Shown: positions 25,690-34,692 of the stretch, one piece after another | How the letters are laid out: the number at the start of each line of letters is the position of its first letter | How positions within the stretch are numbered: the stretch's first letter is position 1 | Assembly (NCBI RefSeq): GCF_015182315.1 | Contig: NZ_PRDL01000001.1 | Location: forward strand, 1,798,001-1,862,000 | Length of the DNA: 64,000 nt | Reading direction: 5' to 3' | Origin: Cellvibrio polysaccharolyticus | GTDB taxonomy: Bacteria; Pseudomonadota; Gammaproteobacteria; Pseudomonadales; Cellvibrionaceae | The notes under the pieces: generated by a model | The model's database searches: none | The model's input: only the letters and a program-made list of their open reading frames with translations | What the model was told of the DNA's origin: nothing | Program-made: the position numbers and the translations under genes

Positions 25690-27626
25690 ACCGCTGGAAT
25701 ATTTCAAGCATCTTCTTCCTGGGCGAGGGCGGTCGCGTTCGTGTTCTCGACTTGAAGCTTGGCGAGGTAAACATCATCACCGGTGCGTCGGGAACTGGTA
25801 AGTCGACTCTGATCAAAGCCATCGACTATTGCTTGGGATCGAAGGTGTGTGAGCTTGCTGCTCATGTGAAACGCCATAGTATCGCTGTGGGCGTAAAATG
25901 GGTGCTAGGTGATGCGCAGATGATCGCAGGCCGGGTCATTCCACCTCTGGGACAAGACACCAGTACCAAGATGTTTATCAGCAGCGGGCGTAATCTCCCA
26001 ATCCCAACGTCGTTGAAGGAGTTTGAAGGCGCAACAACCCTTCAGGCGGGCAAATTTTTTATCGAACGAGCGTTTGGGATCGGCGGGGTAACAGATGCTT
26101 CGGATGAAAGCGCCGCCCGAAGATGGCGACCGACAGTGCGCCATGCAACGGCTTACATGTTTGTCCCCAAAGACGTGATCTACAACGAGACCGCTCTACT
26201 TCATGGTTTGGATCAGGCCGACGAAGCACCGGCCATTATTGAGACGATGCCTTACTTCCTCGGGGTAGTTACTCAAGACACAGTGATTCAGGAGCGTCGT
26301 CTACGTGATCTGCGCAAGCGGCTTGATCGGGAGGAGCGTCAGCTTCGGGCTCGCCAAGCAGAAGATAGCGATTACAAAAAGCATGCAATGCGCTTGCTGA
26401 TGGATGCCCATCGTTGTGGTTTGTGCGACCTTCCACCCGATGATTCTTCAGAAACTGATCTTCAGGGCGCGTTATTTAGGGTCAAGCGGCTGAAGATCGG
26501 CAGGGGGCAGAACCCGAACGAGAGCGAACTTTCTAGTCTCCACACACAGCGGCGCAGCCTGCTCAGCGATATCGAAAATGCGAGGCGCAGCTCGCGAGCG
26601 ACACAAGCGGCGCTCCAGGAAATGTCGGGGTTTGAGGGTGTGGTACGGCGGCAATATGAGAAGCTGAAAATTGCAGAGCATCTTCAGCTAGTGGCTCGCA
26701 CTTGCCCTCTGTGTGAAGCGCCTAGCGAGCGTGGGGTCGCTGCCGTCCAAGCCATCCGCCAATCAATTGACATCGTCCGCTCTGAAGGCATAGCTGTTGA
26801 GAATGTACGACCTCGTCTTGTGGAACACGAGAGCTCACTGCAGCTGGAGCTCACGAGGCTCAATGACAAGCTCAAGGGTGTCGATGAGCGCATAAAAACC
26901 TGGATCAGGCAAAGCGGCGAAGCCAAAGAAATGGATGACCTTGCTCAGTATCACGCGCACCTGATGGGCAAGGTTTCGCAGTTCTTGGAAATGAACCCGG
27001 CGACGCCGCTTCCTGGTCCTGATTTGGACGTCCTGCGCGGGCAGATTGAGGGGCTAGAGGCGCTTATTGATAACGACGCAAAGCAAGTGCTCCTCACTCG
27101 CGCCGAACGAAAAATTTCGCAATACCTGTCTGAGGCATTCGCTTCGTTGCCCACGGTCGAGCCATGCATTGAGGCCGATTTGGAATTCTCCTCCAAACCG
27201 CCGGCCATCGCAATTATCGAGAAGGGGACTGAAGCAGTATTGCGGTTACCCGATGCTGGATCGGATGAAAACTACTTGGCTATCCACATAGCGCTATCTT
27301 TCGCCCTACAGAAGTATCTCGGGAAAATCAATGCACCGGTACCGGGCTTTCTGGTATTCGATCAGATCAGCCGGCCTTACTACCCCCAGCGCGGGGAAGA
27401 CGAGGATAGTATTGGAGAAAATGAAGAAGTCCTTGCAATGCGTCGGCATCTTGACTTCTTGTTCAAGGCTACCTCTGATCAAAAAGGCCTGCAGGTTCTG
27501 CTGATTGAGCATGCGTATTTTGGCGATGATCCCCGATATGTGACGGCTACCCGTATGAGGTGGAACAAGCTCTCTGGGGATGCCTTGATTCCTTTGGATT
27601 GGCCGAAGAGAGAGGGGAGTGGATGA
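25686..27626 (+). CDS. DUF3732 ABC-type ATPase of the ABC-3C system
   Basis: 646 residues, SMC/Rad50-like ATPase. The Walker A loop GASGTGKST is at 33-41. A long helical middle (about 215-460) holds two CxxC pairs (CGLC at 244-247, CPLC at 340-343). The C-terminal ATPase half shows LPDAGSDENYLAIHIALSF as signature-like region, VFDQISRPYYP and LLIEHAYF at the Walker B/D-loop position. DUF3732 proteins are the ATPase of one ABC-3C class and presumably sense an invader or DNA state. The ATG at 25686 is favoured by the ATGA overlap; the longer frame from 25629 lies inside the previous gene. Confidence 0.88.
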   Translation: MNRWNISSIFFLGEGGRVRVLDLKLGEVNIITGASGTGKSTLIKAIDYCLGSKVCELAAHVKRHSIAVGVKWVLGDAQMIAGRVIPPLGQDTSTKMFISSGRNLPIPTSLKEFEGATTLQAGKFFIERAFGIGGVTDASDESAARRWRPTVRHATAYMFVPKDVIYNETALLHGLDQADEAPAIIETMPYFLGVVTQDTVIQERRLRDLRKRLDREERQLRARQAEDSDYKKHAMRLLMDAHRCGLCDLPPDDSSETDLQGALFRVKRLKIGRGQNPNESELSSLHTQRRSLLSDIENARRSSRATQAALQEMSGFEGVVRRQYEKLKIAEHLQLVARTCPLCEAPSERGVAAVQAIRQSIDIVRSEGIAVENVRPRLVEHESSLQLELTRLNDKLKGVDERIKTWIRQSGEAKEMDDLAQYHAHLMGKVSQFLEMNPATPLPGPDLDVLRGQIEGLEALIDNDAKQVLLTRAERKISQYLSEAFASLPTVEPCIEADLEFSSKPPAIAIIEKGTEAVLRLPDAGSDENYLAIHIALSFALQKYLGKINAPVPGFLVFDQISRPYYPQRGEDEDSIGENEEVLAMRRHLDFLFKATSDQKGLQVLLIEHAYFGDDPRYVTATRMRWNKLSGDALIPLDWPKREGSG

Positions 27627-27683
27627 CTCGGTCAACTCCTTTGGTCTGCTTATTCCTGGCTTCAGAAAAGCATGTAATGCTTG

Positions 27684-27830
27684 TTAAGGGTAATGGGGTA
27701 ACGAAAAGCCGTGTTGTTCAGCGAGCTCAGAATGAATACTTAAACATGCTTTAAGTGCAGCACCTACAGTACGGAGATTGGTTGCACGATCGTGATAGGC
27801 AACCTTTCCAGTTCGCTCAGCCAAATGCGA
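27684..27830 (-). pseudogene. Possible gene remnant next to the ABC-3C cassette
   Basis: Read on the minus strand, this stretch gives a protein-like C-terminus (AERTGKVAYHDRATNLRTVG, then a helix ending in HGFSLPHYP and a stop). Its composition is more protein-like than most shadow frames, and no start codon or upstream domain is attached; the frame runs into the antisense of the haemoglobin gene. It could be the tail of a gene broken when the cassette arrived. I cannot name the family. Confidence 0.3.
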
Positions 27831-27872
27831 GGCGCCTATGAGTATTTTTATCTGAAAGAGGCTACTAACCCG

Positions 27873-28265
27873 ATGGCCTTGTGCACCGAAGAAGAAATCA
27901 CCCGCATGGTTCATGCGTTTTACGCCCGCGTGCGTAAGGATGAGCAGCTTGCGCCTGTCTTCAATGCGCATATTGATGATTGGGACCATCATCTTGAGCA
28001 TCTTTCCACATTCTGGTCATCGCTGTTGCTGCGCACCGGTCGTTTCAACGGTACGCCTATGCCCAGGCATATTGCGCTGCCAGGATTGACAGCGGAATTG
28101 TTTCAGCGATGGCTGGCATTGTTTGAAGAAACAACCGCCGAGCAACCGAATCAGGCCATGGCAAAAGAAGCCAATGCCATGGCACAGCGCGTGGCGCAAA
28201 GTTTATGGTACGGCTACCAGTTAACACATAACCCCGGTGCAACACCTACCGAAGTCAATTCCTGA
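27873..28265 (+). CDS. Group III truncated haemoglobin
   Basis: 130 residues from the ATG at 27873 (AGAGG 12 bases upstream); the open frame begins at 27792, but its extra N-terminus is not family-like. The fold's marks are visible: FYARVRKDEQLAPVFN in helix B/C, WDHHLEHLSTFWSSLLLRTGRFNGTPMPRH in helix E, and the proximal His region in ELFQRWLALFEETT. These proteins bind oxygen or NO; here the role is unknown. It is unrelated to the ABC-3C cassette and probably marks the return to the core chromosome. Confidence 0.88.
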   Translation: MALCTEEEITRMVHAFYARVRKDEQLAPVFNAHIDDWDHHLEHLSTFWSSLLLRTGRFNGTPMPRHIALPGLTAELFQRWLALFEETTAEQPNQAMAKEANAMAQRVAQSLWYGYQLTHNPGATPTEVNS

Positions 28266-28298
28266 CGGGCTTCGAACGGTTATTCGCCTTGGCCGGTT

Positions 28299-30515
28299 TC
28301 AGGGTTTGAATTTTTTTGCTGCAATGCTGGTAATTGGCGCTGGTACTTGAATGCCAAAAATTTCCGCGAAGTCCTGCGCCGGTATGGGTTTGCCAAACAG
28401 GTAACCTTGCCCCTCCTCGCAACCAAAATCCCGTAAGCATTTGTATTGCGCGTCTTTCTCGACGCCTTCGGCTATGGTTTCGAGGCCAAAGCTGCGCGCC
28501 ATGTCGAGAATGGCGCTTACCACCGAAGCATCCCGGGTGGATTCGTGCAAACTCTGGACAAAGGAGCGATCAATTTTGAGGCGGCTTAACGGGTATTGTT
28601 TTAACAAACTCAATGACGCATAACCGGTTCCAAAATCATCAAAGGCGATACCAACGCCGAGTGCACGCAAGCGTTGCAATGCATCCAGAATCACGTCGTC
28701 ATGATCCAGCACAATGTTTTCAGTGATTTCCAATTCCAGTGCTTCAGCGGGCAGGCCATGCCGTTTCAAGGCGGCGTCTACCTCTTCAACAATATCGTTG
28801 ACTCGAAATTGGGCGCCGAACAGGTTAACACCGATGCGGAAATCATCGGCGCCGTATCGGCGCCACAGCGCGGCCTGAGCACAGGCTTCATCAAGTACCC
28901 AGGCGCCAACCACGGCGGCCAGGGGGCCACCTTCCAGTGCTGGTAAAAATGCTGCCGGGGAGAGTAGCCCGCGTTGCGGGTGTCGCCATCGAATCAACGC
29001 TTCTGCGCCCGCCAGCGAGCAATCTGATAAGCGGATTTGCGGTTGATAGAAAAGTACGAATTCCCCATCGCTAACAGCGCGGTGCAGTTCAATGTTGTAA
29101 AGACGGCGGGCGGCGGCTTCCATGCGCAGGGAGCGCACAAAAACAAATGCCTGGCCGCGACCCAGGTGTTTGGCTTTAAAGAGGGCGAGGTCGGCATCAC
29201 CAATCAATTCCAGCGCTTCCTGGGCATGAGTCGGCGCAACGGCAACGCCACAACTGGCAGCTACTCTGACTTCCTGGCCATCAATCACAATCGGCTCTGC
29301 GATACTGGCTATCACGCGTCGGGCCAGCTCCACCGCTTTTTCAGGGTCGGCAACTTCCGGTAGCAAAATCGCAAATTCGTCGCCTCCGATACGGGCGACT
29401 GTGTCTGCAGGGGCGGTGATAAGCGTGAGACGGTGGGCAACCTCCTGCAAAATAGCATCACCTACACTGTGACCCAGGGTGTCATTGACGTCCTTGAAAC
29501 CGTCCAGATCAATCATCAACACCGCCATGGGGGCAGGGCGTAACAGGGTTTCTTCAGCATGGCGATAAAGGCTGACGCGGTTGGCCAGGCCGGTGAGTAT
29601 GTCGGTATTTGCCAGCCATTCGAGTTCTTCTTCCTTGCGGCGGCGTGCGGTCATATCCTGTACGTGGGCATTGAAGGTGAGGCGACCTTTCTCCCGCCAG
29701 CAAAACAGTGAAAGACCCAGCAGAAATTCCTTACCGTCTTTACGCAACCCGCGTACCCCCTTGGGCATGGTCAGGCCTTCCATGCTGCCTGCTGCTGCGG
29801 CACGGTTAATCAGGTCAATGACGGTTTCCCGGTCAGGTTCAGCGACCAGGGTCGCAACAGAGCGGCCAGCGCCTTCGGCCAGGTGATAACCATAGAGGAA
29901 GGCGGCAGCATCGTTCCAGGCGATGATAAGACCTTGCTCATCGAACCAGACCACGGCGGTCGGCGAGTTGCGGGCAAATTCTTCGAAGGGGCGGCGGGCT
30001 TGTTCCGTGGAGATTTCAATACGGCGCAGTTCCAGCCGATCGGCGGCCATTTTGGCGAGCTCTTTCAGCTTCTGGCGGTCTTCGGTGGAAAAATCATCGT
30101 GGGGCTTACCATCAATGATGCACAGTGCCCCGAGCGGGTGCCCTTCCGGGGATAGCAGTGGTACCCCGGCATAAAAGCGCAGGTTGGCGGCGCCGGTGAC
30201 AAGCGGGTTGTCATGGAAGCGTTTATCCAGCGTGGTATCCGGCACTACCAGCACTTCATCCTGGGTGATGGCGTGGGCGCAAAAGGACACATCGCGGCGC
30301 AGATCCACTTCCGCTTCATCAATGCCAATACTGGCGGCAAGAAATACATAGTCAGTGCCAATCATATTGACGGCGGCAACGGGCATGCCAAACATATGTA
30401 CAGCAATCTGAACCACCGGGTCCAGACTTGGAAGCGGGCGATCACTGTCGAGTCCATACTGCGACAGGGCTTTAAGCCTCTCCTTCTCTATAGCCAATAC
30501 AGGTGGGCACTTCAT
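28299..30515 (-). CDS. GAF-PAS-GGDEF-EAL c-di-GMP signalling protein
   Basis: 738 residues, cytoplasmic. An N-terminal GAF domain (about 30-165), a PAS domain (about 175-295), GGDEF (about 310-470) with an intact ARIGGDEF active site, and EAL (about 480-730) with EALIRW, ELEITEN and DDFGTGYASL catalytic motifs. Both the synthase and the phosphodiesterase halves look active; the net direction is unknown. The ATG at 30515 has GGAGGA upstream; the 47 extra codons to 30656 do not fit the domain start. It is divergent from the diguanylate cyclase at 30774. Confidence 0.93.
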   Translation of the reverse strand: MKCPPVLAIEKERLKALSQYGLDSDRPLPSLDPVVQIAVHMFGMPVAAVNMIGTDYVFLAASIGIDEAEVDLRRDVSFCAHAITQDEVLVVPDTTLDKRFHDNPLVTGAANLRFYAGVPLLSPEGHPLGALCIIDGKPHDDFSTEDRQKLKELAKMAADRLELRRIEISTEQARRPFEEFARNSPTAVVWFDEQGLIIAWNDAAAFLYGYHLAEGAGRSVATLVAEPDRETVIDLINRAAAAGSMEGLTMPKGVRGLRKDGKEFLLGLSLFCWREKGRLTFNAHVQDMTARRRKEEELEWLANTDILTGLANRVSLYRHAEETLLRPAPMAVLMIDLDGFKDVNDTLGHSVGDAILQEVAHRLTLITAPADTVARIGGDEFAILLPEVADPEKAVELARRVIASIAEPIVIDGQEVRVAASCGVAVAPTHAQEALELIGDADLALFKAKHLGRGQAFVFVRSLRMEAAARRLYNIELHRAVSDGEFVLFYQPQIRLSDCSLAGAEALIRWRHPQRGLLSPAAFLPALEGGPLAAVVGAWVLDEACAQAALWRRYGADDFRIGVNLFGAQFRVNDIVEEVDAALKRHGLPAEALELEITENIVLDHDDVILDALQRLRALGVGIAFDDFGTGYASLSLLKQYPLSRLKIDRSFVQSLHESTRDASVVSAILDMARSFGLETIAEGVEKDAQYKCLRDFGCEEGQGYLFGKPIPAQDFAEIFGIQVPAPITSIAAKKFKP

Positions 30516-30773
30516 GTGCTCTTTCCTCCAGGGTAGCGCTGCCTGCAGGTGGCCCTTCCATAGAGCCTCGCTATCGGCAGGAATACATAAAAACTTACCT
30601 TTGAATAGTGTCAGTACGGTCACAAACCCTCTTCCAGCATAGCAGCAGTTTTCCAATTGGCACGGCGTAAATACGAATAACTTCCGGCGTTTGCGTCTTA
30701 AGTGATCAGGACAAAATGTCGCCTGACTGTCATAATCCCCGACCTCTTAATTTTGTTTACCGGTATTCGGCTT

Positions 30774-32417
30774 ATGCCCAGGTTGCAACGGAAATTGCTG
30801 CTCATCTTTATGGCAGCTTTACTGATTTCAGTGGTGTTGGCAGCAATGATTGCTGTCAACTTTCGCATTGAGCGTGAATACCGCGCTATGGCCAGAGAAA
30901 GTGCCGGGCGCTTGCAAGTGATTACCTCCCTGACTTCCGCGTTGTATCAGGCCGAGTCCAGTCACCGCGCTTTTGCCGCCAGCGGTGCCAGTGTGTTTGA
31001 AGGTGAGCTGCGTGTGCTTCATCAATTGCTGGATGAACATCTGGTGAGCCTGGGCAATGTGAGTTTTGTTACCCGCGAGGACGAATCGCTGGCGAAAGCC
31101 GTTGCCGATCAGGTAAGGCGCCGTAAAGAACAGATGTCCATGCTGGCCGCCGTGCGTCGTGAACGGGGCGCCGAAGCGGCTGCTCAATTTATTGGTGACG
31201 GTTCCGGCAAGCAATTGACCGATGCGGTCCGAGCCTCGGTGGATGCCTTGCATGCATCCGAGTCGGCGCGGTTACATCAGCAAGATGAAATATCCACGCT
31301 GCATGCGCAGCGGCTTGGTTATTGGCTGGTTACCGGCGTGGGCGTCATTTTATTGCTGCTGGGCGGTGCTTTTGCCATCGTCCGGCGCGAGTTAAAACGC
31401 AACACCGACCTGGTCGGGCAGCTGCGCCACCATACCCATGAAATTACCATCATTAATCAGCTGACCAGCAGTTTGCAGTCGTGCCAGGCGCGGGAAGAAA
31501 CCGCAGAAGTTCTGAAGCACTTTTTAACTCTGTTATTTCCGTCGGCGAGTGGTGGCTTGTACATGATGCATGCCTCCCGCAATCTGCTGTCGTTAATGGT
31601 CTCCTGGGGTAAGGACAACAACGGTGCGGTGTTGATTGACCGTATCAAACCGTCGGAATGCTGGGGGCTTCGTCTCGGACGGTCTCACGCCCAGGGGGCA
31701 GAGCTGAGCGGGATGCGCTGCAATCACCTTGAAACGGGCGATGCTAATACCTTATGTGTTCCCTTGATGGCGCAAAGCGACATAGTGGCGATGCTTCATA
31801 TCCGTCTTGGCAATTCCGATCAAATCGCTGACACCCGCCATTTGGCGGAGCTATTGGCTTCACATACCGCATCGGCATTGGCGGGTATTATGCTGAGGGA
31901 AGCCTTGCACCGGCAGAGCATCAGAGATCCGCTCACCGGGTTGTTTAATCGTCGCTATCTGGAAGAAAGTATCGAGCGTGAAATATTGCGCGCCCACCGC
32001 AACAGCCAGTCGCTGGCGTTTGTCATGCTCGACATTGACCATTTCAAACGCTTCAACGATGAGTTTGGCCATCAGGCTGGCGATTTATTGCTCAAGGAAT
32101 TTGCCGGGTTTTTGCAGCAATCTTTACGTGGCGAAGATATTGGTTGTCGTTACGGCGGCGAGGAATTTTTACTCTTGTTGCCGGGCGCTACCGCCGCAGA
32201 AGCCGAACAAAAGGCCGAGCAAATTCGTAACAGCTTATTGCGTCTGGTGGTGGACTTTCAGGGGCGCCGTCTCCCGTCGGTGACCTCATCCTTCGGCGTG
32301 GCAGCCTATCCGGAGCATGGTGAAGATTGGGAAAGCCTTATTGGCCTTGCCGATGGCGCACTCTACAAAGCAAAAGCGGAGGGGCGTAACCGGGTGGTGG
32401 TGGCGAATCAGCGCTGA
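30774..32417 (+). CDS. Membrane diguanylate cyclase (GGDEF)
   Basis: 547 residues. Two transmembrane helices (about 7-27 and 178-200) enclose a periplasmic helical sensor of CHASE3 type. A GAF-like region follows (about 230-370), then the GGDEF domain with the active GGEEF variant (CRYGGEEFLLLLPG). It converts two GTP to c-di-GMP. ATG 30774 puts the first membrane helix at the N-terminus; the longer frame begins at 30702. It is divergent from the GGDEF-EAL gene, with about 260 bases between starts. Confidence 0.92.
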   Translation: MPRLQRKLLLIFMAALLISVVLAAMIAVNFRIEREYRAMARESAGRLQVITSLTSALYQAESSHRAFAASGASVFEGELRVLHQLLDEHLVSLGNVSFVTREDESLAKAVADQVRRRKEQMSMLAAVRRERGAEAAAQFIGDGSGKQLTDAVRASVDALHASESARLHQQDEISTLHAQRLGYWLVTGVGVILLLLGGAFAIVRRELKRNTDLVGQLRHHTHEITIINQLTSSLQSCQAREETAEVLKHFLTLLFPSASGGLYMMHASRNLLSLMVSWGKDNNGAVLIDRIKPSECWGLRLGRSHAQGAELSGMRCNHLETGDANTLCVPLMAQSDIVAMLHIRLGNSDQIADTRHLAELLASHTASALAGIMLREALHRQSIRDPLTGLFNRRYLEESIEREILRAHRNSQSLAFVMLDIDHFKRFNDEFGHQAGDLLLKEFAGFLQQSLRGEDIGCRYGGEEFLLLLPGATAAEAEQKAEQIRNSLLRLVVDFQGRRLPSVTSSFGVAAYPEHGEDWESLIGLADGALYKAKAEGRNRVVVANQR

Positions 32418-32424
32418 TTGGAAA

Positions 32425-32455
32425 CTCTCCCGACCTGGGGTTTCGGTCGGGAGAG
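32425..32455. terminator. Terminator-like hairpin after the diguanylate cyclase
   Basis: CTCTCCCGACC and GGTCGGGAGAG form a perfect 11-bp stem with a 9-base loop, eight bases after the stop codon. The following T-tract is weak (CAAATTT). Confidence 0.55.
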
Positions 32456-32483
32456 CAAATTTGTAAGGGTATGGTATGGGCTA

Positions 32484-32888
32484 TCAATGCAGGCTAAAAA
32501 TTCTCGCCCGCTCATCTTCGTAATTAAAAACTGCATCATTCTCAATAGCTTCCTGGCGGCGTTCATCGAGCTGCTGGAACTTTTGAATTTCTTCATCGGG
32601 CATGTAATGCAGACAATCTCCGCCAAAAAACCACAACAAATCCCGCGGTAAAACCGGCATTAAATGCGGATAACTCGCCACAATTTTGCATATCAATTGT
32701 TGGCCATCAGCGAGAAAGTTCGTCTCGCCATGCTGTTGAGTCAGTAGGGTGATGTTTTCGACAAAGCTGGCATCTTCTTCGGCAGGAAACTCATCGCTGA
32801 AAGGTGGTTGAACTTTGATCAAGGCGACAAGGTTTTCGAGCAGGCGCAGGTGAAAAGCGCTGTATTGGGTGTCATGCGTATTCGACAT
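32484..32888 (-). CDS. PA2817-family conserved protein
   Basis: 134 residues from the ATG at 32888. The pattern (FHLRLLENLVALI...FPAEEDASFVENITLLTQQHGE...LPRDLLWFFGGDCLHYMPDEEIQKFQQLDE) resembles a small pseudomonad family represented by PA2817. The function is unknown. It is soluble and acidic, with no signal peptide. It is divergent from the ABC-2 exporter. Confidence 0.75.
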   Translation of the reverse strand: MSNTHDTQYSAFHLRLLENLVALIKVQPPFSDEFPAEEDASFVENITLLTQQHGETNFLADGQQLICKIVASYPHLMPVLPRDLLWFFGGDCLHYMPDEEIQKFQQLDERRQEAIENDAVFNYEDERARIFSLH

Positions 32889-32966
32889 TTTTAAACCGGG
32901 TTCCTGGGGGATAATCAGATAGAATAGCCGTCTGTAATACATGATCGGTCATTTGGGTATCGCAAT

Positions 32967-33905
32967 ATGATAGCAGCACTCTCTATCAGGAATCTTGAAA
33001 AAGTCTATGGATCAGGACATAGGGCACTCAAGGGGATTTCTCTGGAGGTTCAGCCCGGTGATTTTTACGCTGTGCTCGGCCCCAACGGCGCCGGCAAATC
33101 AACCACCATTGGTATTATCAGTTCTCTGGTGAGAAAAACCGCAGGAACGGTTGAAATTTTTGGCAAAGATATCGATAAGGATTTTTCAGAAGCCAAGCAG
33201 TTTCTCGGCATAGTGCCGCAGGAATTCAATTTCAGCATGTTTGAAAAAGTAGAAGATATCCTGCTGCAGCAGGCCGGCTACTATGGTCTGGCACGACAGG
33301 ATGCCAAAGGGCGTGTTGAAAAATACCTCAAAGCACTTGGTCTGTGGGATAAGCGCCGGTCACCGGCCCGTACGCTGTCGGGCGGTATGAAGCGCCGCCT
33401 GATGATTGCCCGCGCCCTTATTCACGACCCCAAATTGCTGATTCTGGACGAACCGACAGCCGGTGTGGATATTGAGTTGCGTCGTTCCATGTGGGATTTT
33501 CTGCGCGACATTAACGAGCAGGGCACCACCATTATTTTGACCACCCATTATCTGGAAGAGGCCGAGAGCCTTTGTCGCAATGTAGCGATTATTGATAACG
33601 GCGAAATTGTTCAAAATACCAGCATCAAAAAATTGCTACAGCAGCTCAACAAAGAAGTTTTTATTCTCGATACCAAAGCGCCCGTTACAGCGGTGCCGGA
33701 GGTGGACGGTTACGCCATTCAGCGGGTAGACGAACATACGCTCGAAGTGATTGTGGAGCGCGGGCAAACCCTTAACCGGGTTTTCTCTGCACTGGAATCA
33801 CAACACATCGATATCGTCAGCATGCGCAATAAATCCAACCGTCTGGAAGAGCTGTTCGTATCAATGGTCGGTCAGAATGCTAAAGAGGGGAGACCCAACG
33901 AATGA
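32967..33905 (+). CDS. yadG: ABC-2 type exporter, ATPase subunit (YadG-like)
   Basis: 312 residues. Walker A GPNGAGKST (about 39-47), Q-loop VPQEF, signature LSGGMKRRL, Walker B LLILDEPTAGVD and the H-loop TTHYLEE are complete. It overlaps the permease gene by four bases (ATGA). The substrate is unknown for this family (YadGH). A C-terminal regulatory extension of about 90 residues is present, as in the family. Confidence 0.93.
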   Translation: MIAALSIRNLEKVYGSGHRALKGISLEVQPGDFYAVLGPNGAGKSTTIGIISSLVRKTAGTVEIFGKDIDKDFSEAKQFLGIVPQEFNFSMFEKVEDILLQQAGYYGLARQDAKGRVEKYLKALGLWDKRRSPARTLSGGMKRRLMIARALIHDPKLLILDEPTAGVDIELRRSMWDFLRDINEQGTTIILTTHYLEEAESLCRNVAIIDNGEIVQNTSIKKLLQQLNKEVFILDTKAPVTAVPEVDGYAIQRVDEHTLEVIVERGQTLNRVFSALESQHIDIVSMRNKSNRLEELFVSMVGQNAKEGRPNE

Positions 33906-34675
33906 CATTGCAACAACAGTGGGTCGCTTTCTGCAGTATTTTCCGTAAAGAGGTGAACCGGTTTACCCGTATCTGGATTCAAACCCTGTTACCGCCGGTT
34001 ATCACCATGACCTTGTATTTCGTTATTTTTGGTCAGTTGATCGGCAGTCGCATCGGCGATATGGGCGGCTTCAGCTATGCCCAGTTTGTAGCGCCGGGCC
34101 TGATTATGATGGCGGTGTTAACCAACTCCTATTCCAACGTGGTGTCTTCTTTTTTCAGCGCAAAGTTTCAGCGCAGCATTGAAGAGGTGCTGGTATCACC
34201 CACACCGGATTGCGTTATTCTCGCCGGTTACGTATTGGGCGGGGTGGCCCGGGGGTTGATGATCGGGGTACTGGTTACGGTGCTGGCGTTGTTGTTCACG
34301 TCGTTATCGGTGCACAGCTGGTTTGTTACCATTTCCTTTGTGGTCATGACGTCGGTATTTTTTGCCTTGGCCGGTTTTATCAATGCGGTTTACGCCAACA
34401 GTTTTGACGATATTTCTATCGTGCCCACCTTCGTGCTAACGCCACTTACCTATTTTGGCGGGGTGTTTTATTCCACCAGCATGTTGCCGGGTTTCTGGCA
34501 AACCCTGTCGCACTTCAATCCGATTTTTCATATGGTGAATGCGTTTCGCTATGGCATTCTCGGGGTGTCTGATACCAACGTCACAGTGGCGTTTATCGGT
34601 TTGAGTCTTGGCATTCTGGTATTGTTTGCCGTCAGTTTGTATCAGCTGAAACATGGCAAGCGCTTGCGCGCCTGA
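33902..34675 (+). CDS. yadH: ABC-2 type exporter, permease subunit (YadH-like)
   Basis: 257 residues with six predicted membrane helices and the ABC-2 signature in the fourth to fifth (YFGGVFYSTSMLPGFWQTLSHFNPIFHMVNAFRYG). Pairs with the upstream ATPase through the overlapping start. queF follows only 17 bases later, so the three are likely one operon. Confidence 0.93.
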   Translation: MTLQQQWVAFCSIFRKEVNRFTRIWIQTLLPPVITMTLYFVIFGQLIGSRIGDMGGFSYAQFVAPGLIMMAVLTNSYSNVVSSFFSAKFQRSIEEVLVSPTPDCVILAGYVLGGVARGLMIGVLVTVLALLFTSLSVHSWFVTISFVVMTSVFFALAGFINAVYANSFDDISIVPTFVLTPLTYFGGVFYSTSMLPGFWQTLSHFNPIFHMVNAFRYGILGVSDTNVTVAFIGLSLGILVLFAVSLYQLKHGKRLRA

Positions 34676-34692
34676 TCAGGAGATTAAAAATT

